Assembly (NCBI RefSeq): GCF_003201835.2
Contig: NZ_CP029289.2
Location: 930,001-994,000, forward strand
Direction of reading: 5' to 3'
Origin: Acidianus brierleyi
GTDB taxonomy: Archaea > Thermoproteota > Thermoprotei_A > Sulfolobales > Sulfolobaceae
Length of the DNA: 64,000 bases
A program made the position numbers and the translations under genes. Below the pieces are notes generated by a model. The model searched no databases. It was not told the DNA's origin and saw only the letters and a list, made by a program, of their open reading frames with translations. Positions 18,530 to 28,679 of this stretch are shown here, piece after piece. How positions within the stretch are numbered: the first letter of the stretch is position 1; each line of letters starts with the position of its first letter.

Positions 18530-18990
18530 GGTATCACACGTTTCGCCTCTAACAGAGGTGGGAAATTGGAATCTATGAGTGTCAACTTTGTGCCTCTACA
18601 TATTTCTTTGTGATCATAATACCCTGTTTTTCTTTGTATACTGTTAACTAAGTTTAGAACCTAGAGTAATTTGGTTAAAATCATCCACACGGGATTTTTA
18701 GCTCCTCTCTTATTAGATCGTTCTAGGGGCTTCATAGCGAGCTTACATTAGGGTTTTATCCCATTGAAAGCCTTGGGCTTATCTTGTTTCTTCCATTACT
18801 TGTTTATTTCTTTTACTTTATTCTCGTAATACTTAGTTTTGTTAGTTCTCTAGTTTTGCATTGATTCCTCGTTGGAGAAGGCTACTAAGGCTGTTAATAG
18901 AAGTTTGGAGATAATCGAGTATTCTCTAGTAATAGTCTTATGATGAGGAAGCAAATTCCAGGATTTGTAGCTTAATGACAATACTTTCCA
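18530..18990. mobile_element. Degenerate IS110-type relic and transposase scraps
   Basis: TTTCGCCTCTAACAGAGG (18540-18557) resembles the right end of the IS110 elements at 54.1 and 61.6 kb. The stretch 18690-18790 (TTAGATCG, then GGGGCTTCATAG, then GGGTTTTATCCCATTGAAAG) resembles their non-coding left end. Almost no transposase remains between them. From 18870, codons for LEKATKAVNRSLEIIEYS are the inverted relative of 35520-35600, another transposase scrap of unknown family. There is no intact gene. Confidence 0.6.
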
Positions 18991-19084
18991 TGCGTCAAAT
19001 AATTCATTCTTTAAAAACTTGGTTCAAATTTCCCTAAATCCTCTTTCATTAAATATATAAATATTTAATAAAAATTAAATAAAA

Positions 19085-19996
19085 TTATAATATTATATTA
19101 TTCTTATTAATTTTTATAATATTCTTTTCAATTTTATAGTTTAAATATATAATATTAATATAATTTCTAAGATATCTTTTATCATTATTTCCTAACGTTC
19201 TCCCATGCAAGTGTTCTATATTAAAATATATAGGTTTATATGAACTCGTATTTAATATATTTAAAAATACATCCATATCTTCTACTCCATTAATATAGGT
19301 CTCATCAAACAACATCCCATTATTTCTTAAAATGTAATATGGACTTATGATTAGAAATTCTCCGAAGAAAGCAATATTTTTTACGCATATTAATGGTCTA
19401 CAAATTAGATCGAAAAAATTTCTATATTGATAAAAATAAAATTTTGAATTAAATTTTTTTAGAATAGCAAATTTTTGTTTATATTTTGATAAAAATAATA
19501 AATTTGATAAGAAAGTAAATTTACATAATTTGAATACATGTGACCCTCCAGCGCCTACAACTGAATTAACCTTCTTATTGTCAATATTTAGGAGCTTTAA
19601 ATATAATTTTATTATATCATCTCTAATAATTATATCATTATTAGAAATAATTATCCATCTTGGATTGTATTTTAATGCTATCGCCATACCCTTATTAACA
19701 CTTCTTGCATAATTAAAATATTTACCCTTACTCTCAACTAATATTGCGTGAAAATTTTTAATAGACTCCAGTAGATTTATTGTTAGTTTGTCTTTAATAT
19801 CTGGCGTAGGAACTATAAATACTATTTCTGAGTCTCCTTCTTTTTCAACTATGTTTATTTCAGCTGAAGGTCTAGATCTAGACCATTTAATTAAATCGCC
19901 AGCGTCGTTAAAACAATAATAGAATTTTATTATATCAATAATATTATCACTGAAATAGAGTCTATCTGGATCTTCTTTGCAAGTCATTTGCATCAA
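19085..19996 (-). CDS. Family 2-like glycosyltransferase
   Basis: The 303-residue GT-A fold protein starts with SEIVFIVPTPD instead of the usual SIVIPTYN. It contains IIISNNDIII (about residue 113) in place of the DxD motif, and GVEDMDVFLNIL (about residue 240), the ED motif typical of GT2 acceptors. It probably adds one sugar to a lipid-linked glycan at the cytoplasmic membrane face. Its start overlaps the upstream membrane-protein gene by 35 bp. A start at a later ATG (19987) is possible. The composition is very AT/Lys/Asn-rich, more so than neighbouring genes. Confidence 0.8.
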   Translation of the reverse strand: MMQMTCKEDPDRLYFSDNIIDIIKFYYCFNDAGDLIKWSRSRPSAEINIVEKEGDSEIVFIVPTPDIKDKLTINLLESIKNFHAILVESKGKYFNYARSVNKGMAIALKYNPRWIIISNNDIIIRDDIIKLYLKLLNIDNKKVNSVVGAGGSHVFKLCKFTFLSNLLFLSKYKQKFAILKKFNSKFYFYQYRNFFDLICRPLICVKNIAFFGEFLIISPYYILRNNGMLFDETYINGVEDMDVFLNILNTSSYKPIYFNIEHLHGRTLGNNDKRYLRNYINIIYLNYKIEKNIIKINKNNIIL

Positions 19997-22292
19997 AAAA
20001 TCTAGTAATAAAACAATACTTAAAAACGTTGTTCTTCATTAGAATTAATATGAATGCTATAATTATTAACAAGTAAAAGTAAATTAGATACATATATTGT
20101 GAAACATTTTTCCCGTTATAACTGATTATGATAGTAGACGAGTTACTCATTATGATAAATGACTCATTCGAATAAGCTGGTATTACTTTATTATAACTAC
20201 TTATATACTCATTTATTCCAGATTGATAATTTTCTCGTATCAGAACAGGTATAAGTGAATTATAATCATCTTTAGCTATTTTTATAATGATCACGCTGGG
20301 ATTTTCATTCTCTACTTCTAGTCTGGGAACGTTATTTAGCTTTATAACTGTAATATCGCTAGAACTATATAATATTGTATAATTCTGTAAGGACTCAGTG
20401 ATTTCTTTTTCATAGCTAGAGCTTACCAAAGCAGCTGAGGAGTAATTAACAAAACTTAAGTTTAAGGCAGAAAGTAATATATGAAATTCCGAAACATTAA
20501 TCCATAAAGGTTTAGAAATATTTACAAAAATAATATATTTAGGGATAACTGCTATAGTTTCGGATGAGAAATTATATACCAATATTTGTGAATTATTATA
20601 AATAATTGAGGAGGAAGGAAGTGTGCTAGTTAGCTTTTTTATCTCCACTTTATTTATGTAATTAGTAGTGAAGTAGTATTTTGGAATAAAATTTTTGGTA
20701 ATAACGATATAGTTTATTCCTAATAATCTTGCGGCATTTAAAAATGGTTGATAAGAAGATAAATTAAACGATGGATAAATAGTAATAAACCATTCTAATG
20801 AATAACAGTTATATGGGAAATATGACGCATATACATTCCCATTAAATAATGTTTGCCAAAATCCTGCTCCTACGTACGTATTATTAGAAGAAAAATTATA
20901 TGCAACATAAACTCCACTTGTGGGAAAAACTAAGATTCGTGGATTCTTATATGGACCATCATTTATGATGTTTGAGACTTCCCATAAGTAATTGGGCGGA
21001 TCCCATGCATAACTTGTATGGGTGGCGGAATTTGTTAACACTTGACCATTATAATAAGGATAAGTTTGTGCAAAAAGAATTAGCAATAATAAAACTACTG
21101 ATATTATTCTGAGTAGCTTGTTTTTGATAGAGATTAGTCCGTTTCCCAATGCTATAGATAGAGAAACAAATATCAAATATGTAAAGGAAAGCCACGGAAT
21201 ATCTAAACTCCATAAATAGGGTATACTCGAATATAATTTAATATAAGATGGGAAGAGATAAGGGGCAGCTAACCAAGCTGACAGTAAAAGAAAAGTCATT
21301 AAACTAATATAATAGATCTTAGGTATATTTCTATCTTGACTGATAGCTGGTAATACTAGTAACGTTACAAATAAACCACTAATGAAAATATAGTAATAGG
21401 GAATTAGGGAAATAGTATTAGAAGGTAAATATGTTAAAGTTAGTACATTAAAAATTGAGCCATTAAATGACTGCATGTAGAATTTTAATGCGTTCACATA
21501 GTATGCTTCTCCTACGTGGGAAGAAAAATAACTCACTGCACCGTAATAAGAAGGAAGTAATGATATGATATTCAGTGAAACTAGAATTATCACACTAACT
21601 ACTAAAAGAATCAGCTTTCTCTTTACCCTGAGATTTGATGAGAATAATAACCCTATAAAAAATATCCCAATAATCACATAAGTTGTAACTACTAAAGTTA
21701 ATACAGATCCTATAAAAATTATAAGTAGTAATGAGGCTGCAAGTATTTCCAGAAATTTTACTATTAGGTTGTCATTATCCATTATTATTGAATCTATAAA
21801 ATAAATTATCCATGGGAATATTGCATGAATGGGTATAAATGTACTAGGTAGTAGGAGAAGTTCATAATAGAGATTCAGTCCAGAATTTAGAAATATCTCC
21901 GCTCCTATTGTCGCAATAAATGAAAATATGCTAATATTAATATTATATCTTTGAATATTTTTATATATCAATAGAGATAGCGCAGAGTTACCTATGAATG
22001 TGGTTACTAAAAAACTTACCATTTCTCCATATTTATTAAAAAAAGGAAAATAAAAGAAACCATATATTATTAATATAATATTATTTCCAATCGATCCGCC
22101 ATTAACATTAGTAAAGAAGGGCTGATAATTGTAAAAAAAGGACATGCTAAGCGGAAATGCGTTATCTCCTACACTGTAAAACACATATTTATGGAATAAA
22201 ATAAGTTCAGTTATTAATGCGGAAAATGTACTTGACAGAAGAACGAAATAATACTTATTGTGAATCAGCCTATACATACTGTTGATGTTCAT
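19962..22292 (-). CDS. Large polytopic membrane protein, GT-C/YfhO-like
   Basis: The 776-residue protein has about 11-12 transmembrane helices in residues 15-420. A large extracytoplasmic region with many N-glycosylation sequons (NSS, NNT, NIS, NYT; residues 425-730) follows, and a final helix near 740-760. This layout is that of GT-C-type or YfhO-like membrane glycosyltransferases that use lipid-phosphate sugars. An early acidic residue (VFYSVGDNAFP, residue 43) lies where such enzymes have a catalytic loop Asp. It is co-transcribed with the glycosyltransferase that overlaps its 3' end, and it diverges from the one at 22331. The substrate cannot be told, and an alternative is a glycan polymerase. 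Confidence 0.7.
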   Translation of the reverse strand: MNINSMYRLIHNKYYFVLLSSTFSALITELILFHKYVFYSVGDNAFPLSMSFFYNYQPFFTNVNGGSIGNNIILIIYGFFYFPFFNKYGEMVSFLVTTFIGNSALSLLIYKNIQRYNINISIFSFIATIGAEIFLNSGLNLYYELLLLPSTFIPIHAIFPWIIYFIDSIIMDNDNLIVKFLEILAASLLLIIFIGSVLTLVVTTYVIIGIFFIGLLFSSNLRVKRKLILLVVSVIILVSLNIISLLPSYYGAVSYFSSHVGEAYYVNALKFYMQSFNGSIFNVLTLTYLPSNTISLIPYYYIFISGLFVTLLVLPAISQDRNIPKIYYISLMTFLLLSAWLAAPYLFPSYIKLYSSIPYLWSLDIPWLSFTYLIFVSLSIALGNGLISIKNKLLRIISVVLLLLILFAQTYPYYNGQVLTNSATHTSYAWDPPNYLWEVSNIINDGPYKNPRILVFPTSGVYVAYNFSSNNTYVGAGFWQTLFNGNVYASYFPYNCYSLEWFITIYPSFNLSSYQPFLNAARLLGINYIVITKNFIPKYYFTTNYINKVEIKKLTSTLPSSSIIYNNSQILVYNFSSETIAVIPKYIIFVNISKPLWINVSEFHILLSALNLSFVNYSSAALVSSSYEKEITESLQNYTILYSSSDITVIKLNNVPRLEVENENPSVIIIKIAKDDYNSLIPVLIRENYQSGINEYISSYNKVIPAYSNESFIIMSNSSTIIISYNGKNVSQYMYLIYFYLLIIIAFILILMKNNVFKYCFITRFFDANDLQRRSR

Positions 22293-22330
22293 TTTTCTAC
22301 CCTTAACTTTTTAAGTAGTTCTAATAAGTT

Positions 22331-23242
22331 TTGTTGTTAGATACGTTGTCTATCTCTGTATGCATAGTTACATATAATCCTGATACTGAAATAGTATTCA
22401 AGATTATTCATATCCTAAAAAACGCTCGTCTCCCCATAATTCTAATTGATAATAACTCCTCTGATAAAAACTTTTTAAGCTTATTACAAAGCGTGAACAC
22501 TATAATACCTTTAGAAAACAATGTTGGTTTAGGTAAAGCATATAATATCTGCTGTAAAGTTTCTAAAGAATTAGGGGCAGAATGGGTATTGTTTCTTGAT
22601 CAAGATTCATTACCCTTAGAACCTTTTAGTGTTAATGAGGTTATAGAAAAGTTAAAAAATGATGCTCAACTTTATTATAATACAGCAATAGTTTCAATTA
22701 ATAGCGATACTGCGACTAAAACCATTAGTATCAATGAGGATTTCTATTTAGCTAAGTATATAGTAGGAAGTGGTATGATTGTTAAAAATAGTGTTTGTGA
22801 GAAATATAAGTTTCTTGAAAATTTATTTCTATATAGTATAGACATAGAATATGCCACTAGATTACGACGAGCTGGATATTACATACTTGCCTACAAAAAA
22901 CAAATGCTTAAGTACAGGATTGGAGAGACCTATAAAAAATATAGGAGAAGAATTCCTAGATATCTTAGTTATTTGTTGTCTAAGCTAACTGGAAAAGACT
23001 TGATAAATTATCCCTTTTATTCTAATCCAATGAGATATTATATAATTCTGAGGAATAATATATATCTACTAACTCGCCGCAAGGTCGAGATAACTTATTC
23101 CAAGTACTTACCCTTCTTTGTATTATATTTGTACGAGAGTTTAGGGTTAAAAGAGACGTTAAAATATGTTTTAAGAGCAATAAAGTATGGAATTTTTGGC
23201 GACTTAGATAACGACAACAAAAGAATATTTAATTTGAAGTAG
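22331..23242 (+). CDS. Family 2 glycosyltransferase (rhamnosyltransferase-like)
   Basis: SISVCIVTYNPDTE at the N-terminus, ILIDNNSSD (about 40) and WVLFLDQDSLPL (about residue 88-99, the DxD metal site) define a GT2 of the rhamnosyltransferase-like group. A late SIDIEYATRLRRAGY (about 175) gives the acceptor/catalytic acidic motif. The frame is open from TTG 22331; TTG 22343 would start at SISVC. Only 38 bases separate it from the divergent membrane-protein gene. The next glycosyltransferase starts 11 bases after it, so 22331-24288 is one operon. Confidence 0.87.
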   Translation: MLLDTLSISVCIVTYNPDTEIVFKIIHILKNARLPIILIDNNSSDKNFLSLLQSVNTIIPLENNVGLGKAYNICCKVSKELGAEWVLFLDQDSLPLEPFSVNEVIEKLKNDAQLYYNTAIVSINSDTATKTISINEDFYLAKYIVGSGMIVKNSVCEKYKFLENLFLYSIDIEYATRLRRAGYYILAYKKQMLKYRIGETYKKYRRRIPRYLSYLLSKLTGKDLINYPFYSNPMRYYIILRNNIYLLTRRKVEITYSKYLPFFVLYLYESLGLKETLKYVLRAIKYGIFGDLDNDNKRIFNLK

Positions 23243-23253
23243 AGGTAATTGGC

Positions 23254-24288
23254 ATGGCAGTAGAGGTAGTATTCTTTAATATTCCTCATTTAAGTGTGGG
23301 AAGAGGAGGAGAGGTATGGGAATCTCAAGTTATTGAATACTTAAATAGAAGTAGTGAATTTAAGGCAAAACTTATAACCACAAATTGTTGTCACATAAAA
23401 GACGTAGTAACAAGTTTCGAATATAAAGTTATACCCTTAAAAAAATATTTTGGTTTACATTTATTTAACTATATCGATATAAAAAATGATCTTGAAGAAG
23501 CTGAGATAGTTTACTATTTTAATTCATTTATTGGTAGTCAATTGCCTATTCTTAAGAATATCAAGAATATTAACAAAATCATATTTGGTTATCATGCGAA
23601 AAACGATTGGAACTATATTCAACGCGTTTATTATAGACTTCTAAGCTATAAAATAAGAAATATTGGTTATCACCACGTACTTACAAGATTTTATTACGAA
23701 ATACTCATAAAGAGAGGATTCAATAACGTGTTCATAATACCTAATTTCGTAGATTTAAGTGAGTTCAAAAGAGTTGAAAAAGACAAAAATTTAATTGTAG
23801 CGCTTGGTGCAGTAACCAGGGAAAAAGGTATAAACACATTATTAAATATTGCCAAAGTAAAAAAGGATTTAACGATATATATTACTGGAAATAAACCATC
23901 TATGAAGTTACCTAAAAATTTGAAATATCTAGGCAAGTTAAATAGAGAAGAATATACTAAACTCTTGGCAAAATCTTCAATTTGCATCTTACCTACGTAC
24001 GGGGAAACGTTTTCGATAACATTTCTGGAATGTCTTGCGTCAGGTAATTTGGTACTAGCAAGAGATTTACCAGTTCTAAGAGAGATTTCTGGAGGTATAG
24101 AAAGCGTTGATTTTGCCTCTAGTGATAATGAATTTATTATAAAACTTGAGAATCTTATGAACATATTAGATAATATGTATAAGTTCGACATTCTTTCAAA
24201 TAAATCTATAGAGAGAGCTAAATTATTTGATAAAAATATAATTTTAGAAAAGTTTAAAAATAAATTGCTCGAAATCGCTAAGGAATAA
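23254..24288 (+). CDS. Family 4 glycosyltransferase (GT-B)
   Basis: The 344-residue GT-B enzyme has an N-terminal acceptor domain with HLSVGRGGEVWESQV. The C-terminal nucleotide-sugar domain shows ALGAVTREKGINTLL (about residue 190), LGKLNREEYTKLLAKSSI and LPTYGETFSITFLECLASG (about 250-270). The last includes the E-x7-E-like retaining GT4 motif. GAGGT lies 7 bases before the ATG. It follows the GT2 gene by 11 bases and would act next in the same glycan pathway. No damage seen. Confidence 0.9.
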   Translation: MAVEVVFFNIPHLSVGRGGEVWESQVIEYLNRSSEFKAKLITTNCCHIKDVVTSFEYKVIPLKKYFGLHLFNYIDIKNDLEEAEIVYYFNSFIGSQLPILKNIKNINKIIFGYHAKNDWNYIQRVYYRLLSYKIRNIGYHHVLTRFYYEILIKRGFNNVFIIPNFVDLSEFKRVEKDKNLIVALGAVTREKGINTLLNIAKVKKDLTIYITGNKPSMKLPKNLKYLGKLNREEYTKLLAKSSICILPTYGETFSITFLECLASGNLVLARDLPVLREISGGIESVDFASSDNEFIIKLENLMNILDNMYKFDILSNKSIERAKLFDKNIILEKFKNKLLEIAKE

Positions 24289-24560
24289 CATAATGTCGTC
24301 ACTGGACTAGAAATTATGTTACTAAAGTTAATTCGAATAAAAACTGTAAACTAACTAACATTTTTAGTATAATTAATCGCTTATAGCTTAATGTTGATAC
24401 TGTGAAGAATAATAACTATAGAGCAGATTTTGTAATCGCTTTAAAAATAGGCTAAAGTGTGTAATTTTTATCGAATTCATAAGCAGTCTAACTCAGTCTG
24501 CTTGCAGAGAATCTTATCAACTCAACTAGGTATTAACGCAATAGTTAATATGGAAGAGAA

Positions 24561-24572
24561 TATAAAGTTTAA
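24561..24572 (+). promoter_or_regulatory. TATA box of the glycosyltransferase at 24595
   Basis: TATAAAGTTTAA is centred about 28 bases before the ATG at 24595, giving an almost leaderless transcript. Confidence 0.5.
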
Positions 24573-24594
24573 AGTACTCTAGCTAGTAGTTAAA

Positions 24595-25512
24595 ATGGAT
24601 GTTAATAAAATTTCCGTAATAATTACAGCACATAATAGGAAAAAATATATTCTAGAAGCTTTAAGCTCAGTTATAAATAATAATTTATCGAAAGATAAAT
24701 TAGAAATAATAATAGTAAAAAATTATAAAGATAGCGTTATAGATTCTGAAATTGAGAGGCTTTCTAAACAATACAATATAATTTCAATAATAGAGAATGA
24801 TTTTAGATTAGGGGCGAAAATATCTAAAGGAGTTAAAAGCAGTTCGGGTGACGTTATAACTTTTCTTGAGGATGACGACATATATTTGCCCGCTAGGCTT
24901 TCTAATATTTTTCAGATATTTGAAAAAGATAGCAATATAATTTTTTATCATAATATGTTTGAAATTGTTGGTGATAAAAAAATAAATGAGATTGTTTCTG
25001 ACTATAGGCATAATATAATATTAGCTTGTAATGATAAGCGAAAGATATGGAAGCAAATAGCTAAGACAGAAGCTAAGTTTAATCTTTCATCAATGGCGAT
25101 AAGAGCTAGTGTATTAAGATCATGGATGGATTTAATTTCTAGAATTAATCTTGCAGTAGATAATACGTTATTTTACATTTCATTAACCGAAAAGGGATAC
25201 CTAGTGATAGATCCTAGAATATTTACTAAGTTTAGAGTATCTGACAAAAAAGATTGTACTAAAAACGAGAAAGAGCTCTATCCTTTTGTGCAATCTATGA
25301 CCAAGAAATTCTACTAAGACTTCATTTTATTACATTCTGTATTCAGAGATAGCTATTTCGATTACAGCCTAAGAGAAGGTTTATTATTTTGGTATTTAAA
25401 ACATAGAATTCTCTGTGAAAAGAATAGTACAAACTATGATATACATATTACAAAATTTTTAGATTTAATCCTTAGAAATAGGTTGCTTATAATATTATAT
25501 TTTGTATCTTAA
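24595..25512 (+). pseudogene. Family 2 glycosyltransferase with in-frame TAA
   Basis: Codons 1-240 encode a GT2: KISVIITAHNRKKYI, then a DxD region FLEDDDIYLPAR (about residue 92). The frame stops at TAA (25315-25317) after MTKKFY. Reading past it in the same frame gives 64 further sense codons (DFILLHSVFRDSYFDYSLRE and on) up to TAA at 25510-25512. Their amphipathic and hydrophobic content fits a GT2 C-terminal region, and the total of about 305 codons is a usual length. A single nonsense mutation is the simplest reading. The shorter product keeps the catalytic core and might still work. Confidence 0.7.
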
Positions 25513-25672
25513 TTACCTTATAGTATAAGAAAATATTTTATAAATAGATATTTTATTCGATGATATATACATTTAATTATTTGATAAGCACTTAAAGTTG
25601 AAATTTAAACATTATCAACTAACATTATTATTTATATATTAGCTTCAAATAAACCTTTGAAGGTAGAAAGTA

Positions 25673-26585
25673 ATGTCGAGAGAATTATTTTATAAATTGT
25701 CTTATTTTTTTCTTATTTTGAGCAATAAATATGGATTTACAAATAATTTACATTTCTTGATTAAGAAGGGTAAGATAAGGTTTCCAAGCGGTCATAGTAT
25801 TAGAGTAGATAGAGAGAACTTTAGGGATATACTATCTCTTTATCTTTTCTCAATTAAATACGGTGTGGATATAGGAAATGACTGGAAAATAGATGAAAAT
25901 AATTATACACTAACTACACCAGATGGAATAAAATTTTCGCTTAAGGGATTTGATAATATAATATTTGCGGAAACATTTCTGTAGGATATCCATTTTATAT
26001 GATACTCATTTTATAGATTATAATTTAGAAGGTAAAAACGTAATACATGCTGGAGCATATGTGGGCGAGACTGCATTATATTATGCTAAAAAAGGTGCTT
26101 ACGTATACGCTTTTGAACCTCAGCTAGACTGTTATAATATGGCTATGCAAAATCTTAGATTAAACCATGAATTATCTAGTCGAATAGTATTAAAAAATTG
26201 GGCTATAGGAGAAGATGGTGAAATAGAATTTCCACAAACAAAATGTAATGGAGGTATATCTGCTTATGATAATTACAAGGAGAAGGTAAAGGTAAGAAGT
26301 GTAAGCATTTCTACGATTTTAGATGAGTTTAACATTGCCAATCCAGATATATTAGATTTAGATATAAAAGGGGCAGAATTCCAAGTTATTAACGATAAAG
26401 CTATACAAAAATTTCAGACTGTTAGAATAGAATATCTTACAGTAATCAACGGTAAGAGGATTGGGGATTTAAATTATTTGATTGAGAAACTTGAGGCTTA
26501 TGGATTTACCAAAATTAGAATTTATAAGCATAATGAGTTGCCGTTAAATATTTCAGTTAATGGTACAATTCTTGCATCAAAATAA
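25673..26585 (+). pseudogene. FkbM-family methyltransferase broken by a 16-bp insertion
   Basis: Frame one (25673-25984) gives the N-terminal region, ending FDNIIFAETFL. Frame two continues from LYDTHFIDYN with the SAM loop VIHAGAYVGETALYYAKKGA, AFEPQLDC and LDLDIKGAEF, up to 26585. The relic at 0.9-1.5 kb reads FAETFLYDSHF without interruption. Compared with it, this copy has 16 extra bases (25983-25998). Removing them restores one frame of about 299 codons. GAAGGTAG precedes the ATG. A short protein from the internal TTG 25965 would keep the methyltransferase core, so residual activity is conceivable. Confidence 0.82.
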
Positions 26586-26849
26586 AATTAATTATTGTTT
26601 ATATTTATTGAGAAAACCCTAAATCACTAAATTTCGTATATTAGAATTATATTTAATAATATAAAGTAAATTCTATTATTCTATTAATTGAAAGTCGATA
26701 ATCTAAAAGATATATTGTCTACATACTTATCTCCAATGAATACCTAAAATTCTAAGATATCAGGTAGATTAAGGAGTTATTATAAAAACATAATTTAACA
26801 GGAATGATAAACAGAAATGCTTTTAGATTATTTTTTTTAATGATAAGTA

Positions 26850-27626
26850 ATGGACGAATCATTTAGGGATTTTTACTCAAGGGAGCGTAGAGTTTATGAG
26901 GGTACATTAGAAGAAGAACTAGGAATACGTAAATTCGAAATAGAAAATAAGAGGATGCTATATTATATAATGAGAGAATTAAAATTGTTGTTTCCAAGCG
27001 GTATTAATAATGTCCTAGACGTAGGAGGGGGAATTGGAGCGACCTTGTATTCTATAAGCCAATATGTGAAGATAAGTAACGCTTATAGTGTGGATTTATA
27101 TATACCCCCTGAGTATATACAAAAAGTTTTACATAATATAAAATTTGTAAATGCTACTGTATATGATTTAAGCAAAATATTCAATGAGAATTTTTTTGAT
27201 GTTGTATTACTAATAGACGTAATAGAACATTTATTTGATACGGATAAAGCAATAGCCGAAATAAGGAAGGTTTTAAGGAAGGATGGCTTCTTAGTAATAT
27301 CTACTCCTAATCTTTCCTCGTTAGCAAATAGACTATTATTACTTTTTGGGTATCAACCTCTTGGTACAGAAGTATCTACCAATAAACACTATGGGAGACC
27401 AAAGAAATACAATTTAAGAGAAGGTGTTGCTGGTCATATAAGGGTGTTTAGTTATAAAGCGTTACTTGAGTTCTTGAAAGATAATGGATTTGAAGTCATA
27501 AAAGCATATACTGTAATAAATAATTGGCCTAAAGAGTATAGCCTTTTAAACCACATAGAAAAATTCCTTATAACCATTGATAAATCATTAGGATCAAGAA
27601 TATTGGTTATAGGAAAGAAAGTATAA
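26850..27626 (+). CDS. Class I SAM-dependent methyltransferase
   Basis: The 258-residue methyltransferase has motif I NVLDVGGGIGATLY (about residue 53), an acidic SVDLYIPPEY at motif II, VVLLIDVIEHLFD (about 118) and LRKDGFLVISTPN (about 142). This is the Methyltransf_11/UbiG-like pattern common in glycan clusters, where such enzymes methylate sugars or carboxyls. The C-terminal part (GHIRVFSYKALLEFLKDNGF) is typical. It stands alone, with a 260-base AT-rich gap before it, and is convergent with the GT2 at 27726. Intact. Confidence 0.88.
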   Translation: MDESFRDFYSRERRVYEGTLEEELGIRKFEIENKRMLYYIMRELKLLFPSGINNVLDVGGGIGATLYSISQYVKISNAYSVDLYIPPEYIQKVLHNIKFVNATVYDLSKIFNENFFDVVLLIDVIEHLFDTDKAIAEIRKVLRKDGFLVISTPNLSSLANRLLLLFGYQPLGTEVSTNKHYGRPKKYNLREGVAGHIRVFSYKALLEFLKDNGFEVIKAYTVINNWPKEYSLLNHIEKFLITIDKSLGSRILVIGKKV

Positions 27627-27725
27627 ACAAGTTTGAAAATCAGTAACATGTTTGGCAGTAAGTAATAATTTAAGGAAAATTGACGGACCGAAATAAGCCT
27701 TATATTATTAGAAGCTAAAATAGGC

Positions 27726-28661
27726 TTAGATATACCTATTTTTCTCGACGTTAAAGAGCCCATCAACCATACCCTGCACTACTGCCTTAACTCCTCTTAT
27801 TCCTCTTCCTGCTTTGTTTGCGACGTATATCCAATACGTTAAATAGATTGGAAGAGACATGAAGAAAGTCGCCTTTTTGGGTAAAGGATCAAGATCTCTG
27901 TGAAAAACTATTTTTGATTTAATTGCATAATACAATCTCATCTCATTATACCTTCTAACCCCCTCCTTTATATCCACGTCATGATAAACCCTTGCAGATC
28001 CTAAAGTCGCGTTCTTGTATCCTAGTTTCTTTATCTTATATTGTAAATACCCATCCTCCCCATTCCAAGGTATTCTCCTCCACGGAATTAAACCGGCTTT
28101 CTTTATTGCTTCCTTTCTAAACATGTAACTGTTAGCAAATATATCTACTTCTATCACTTTCCCCTCTAAGCTCTTGCAAGGGAAGCCAGAATATAAGGAA
28201 ATTGTCCTTCTCATAAACTTAGAGAAGACTGCGCCAGCATACATAACCTTATCTGGAGACGAGTAATAGCAAGTGACTGGGGCTATCGTTCCAACTTCCT
28301 CATGCTTTTCAATATAATTTAAAAACTTTTCAATTGTATCTCTTTCTACTACATTATCATCGTCTATAAAGAATATGTAATCCCCTTCAGAAGCTTCTAT
28401 AGCGTCATTTCTGGACTTAGCTACTAACGTAGGTTTCTCATGTCTAATGTATTTTACGTAATGGAATTCATTTTTTATCATTTCCTCAGTACCGTCAGTA
28501 GAAGCGTCGTCCACAACTATAACTTCAAAATCCTTAAAGGTAGATTCTTTAAGTGAGTTTAATAGCCTTCTGAGTTTTTCCTTCCTATTGTACGTAGGAA
28601 TTGCAACACTTACTTTTACCATCAACTTTACATGGAATTCTAGTTTAATATAGTTTATCAC
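27726..28661 (-). CDS. Family 2 glycosyltransferase
   Basis: This 311-residue textbook GT2 has VSVAIPTYNRKEKLRRLL, then VVDDASTDGT, and FFIDDDNVV (about residue 97) as the metal-binding DxD. WNGEDGYLQYKIKKLGY (about 205) carries the ED acceptor/base motif. A C-terminal amphipathic/hydrophobic stretch (about 265-285) may anchor it at the membrane. It is less AT-rich than the genes at 19-25 kb, suggesting a different origin or age. It is transcribed alone and converges with the methyltransferase. Confidence 0.9.
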   Translation of the reverse strand: MINYIKLEFHVKLMVKVSVAIPTYNRKEKLRRLLNSLKESTFKDFEVIVVDDASTDGTEEMIKNEFHYVKYIRHEKPTLVAKSRNDAIEASEGDYIFFIDDDNVVERDTIEKFLNYIEKHEEVGTIAPVTCYYSSPDKVMYAGAVFSKFMRRTISLYSGFPCKSLEGKVIEVDIFANSYMFRKEAIKKAGLIPWRRIPWNGEDGYLQYKIKKLGYKNATLGSARVYHDVDIKEGVRRYNEMRLYYAIKSKIVFHRDLDPLPKKATFFMSLPIYLTYWIYVANKAGRGIRGVKAVVQGMVDGLFNVEKNRYI

Positions 28662-28679
28662 GTATGTTAAAGATATTAT

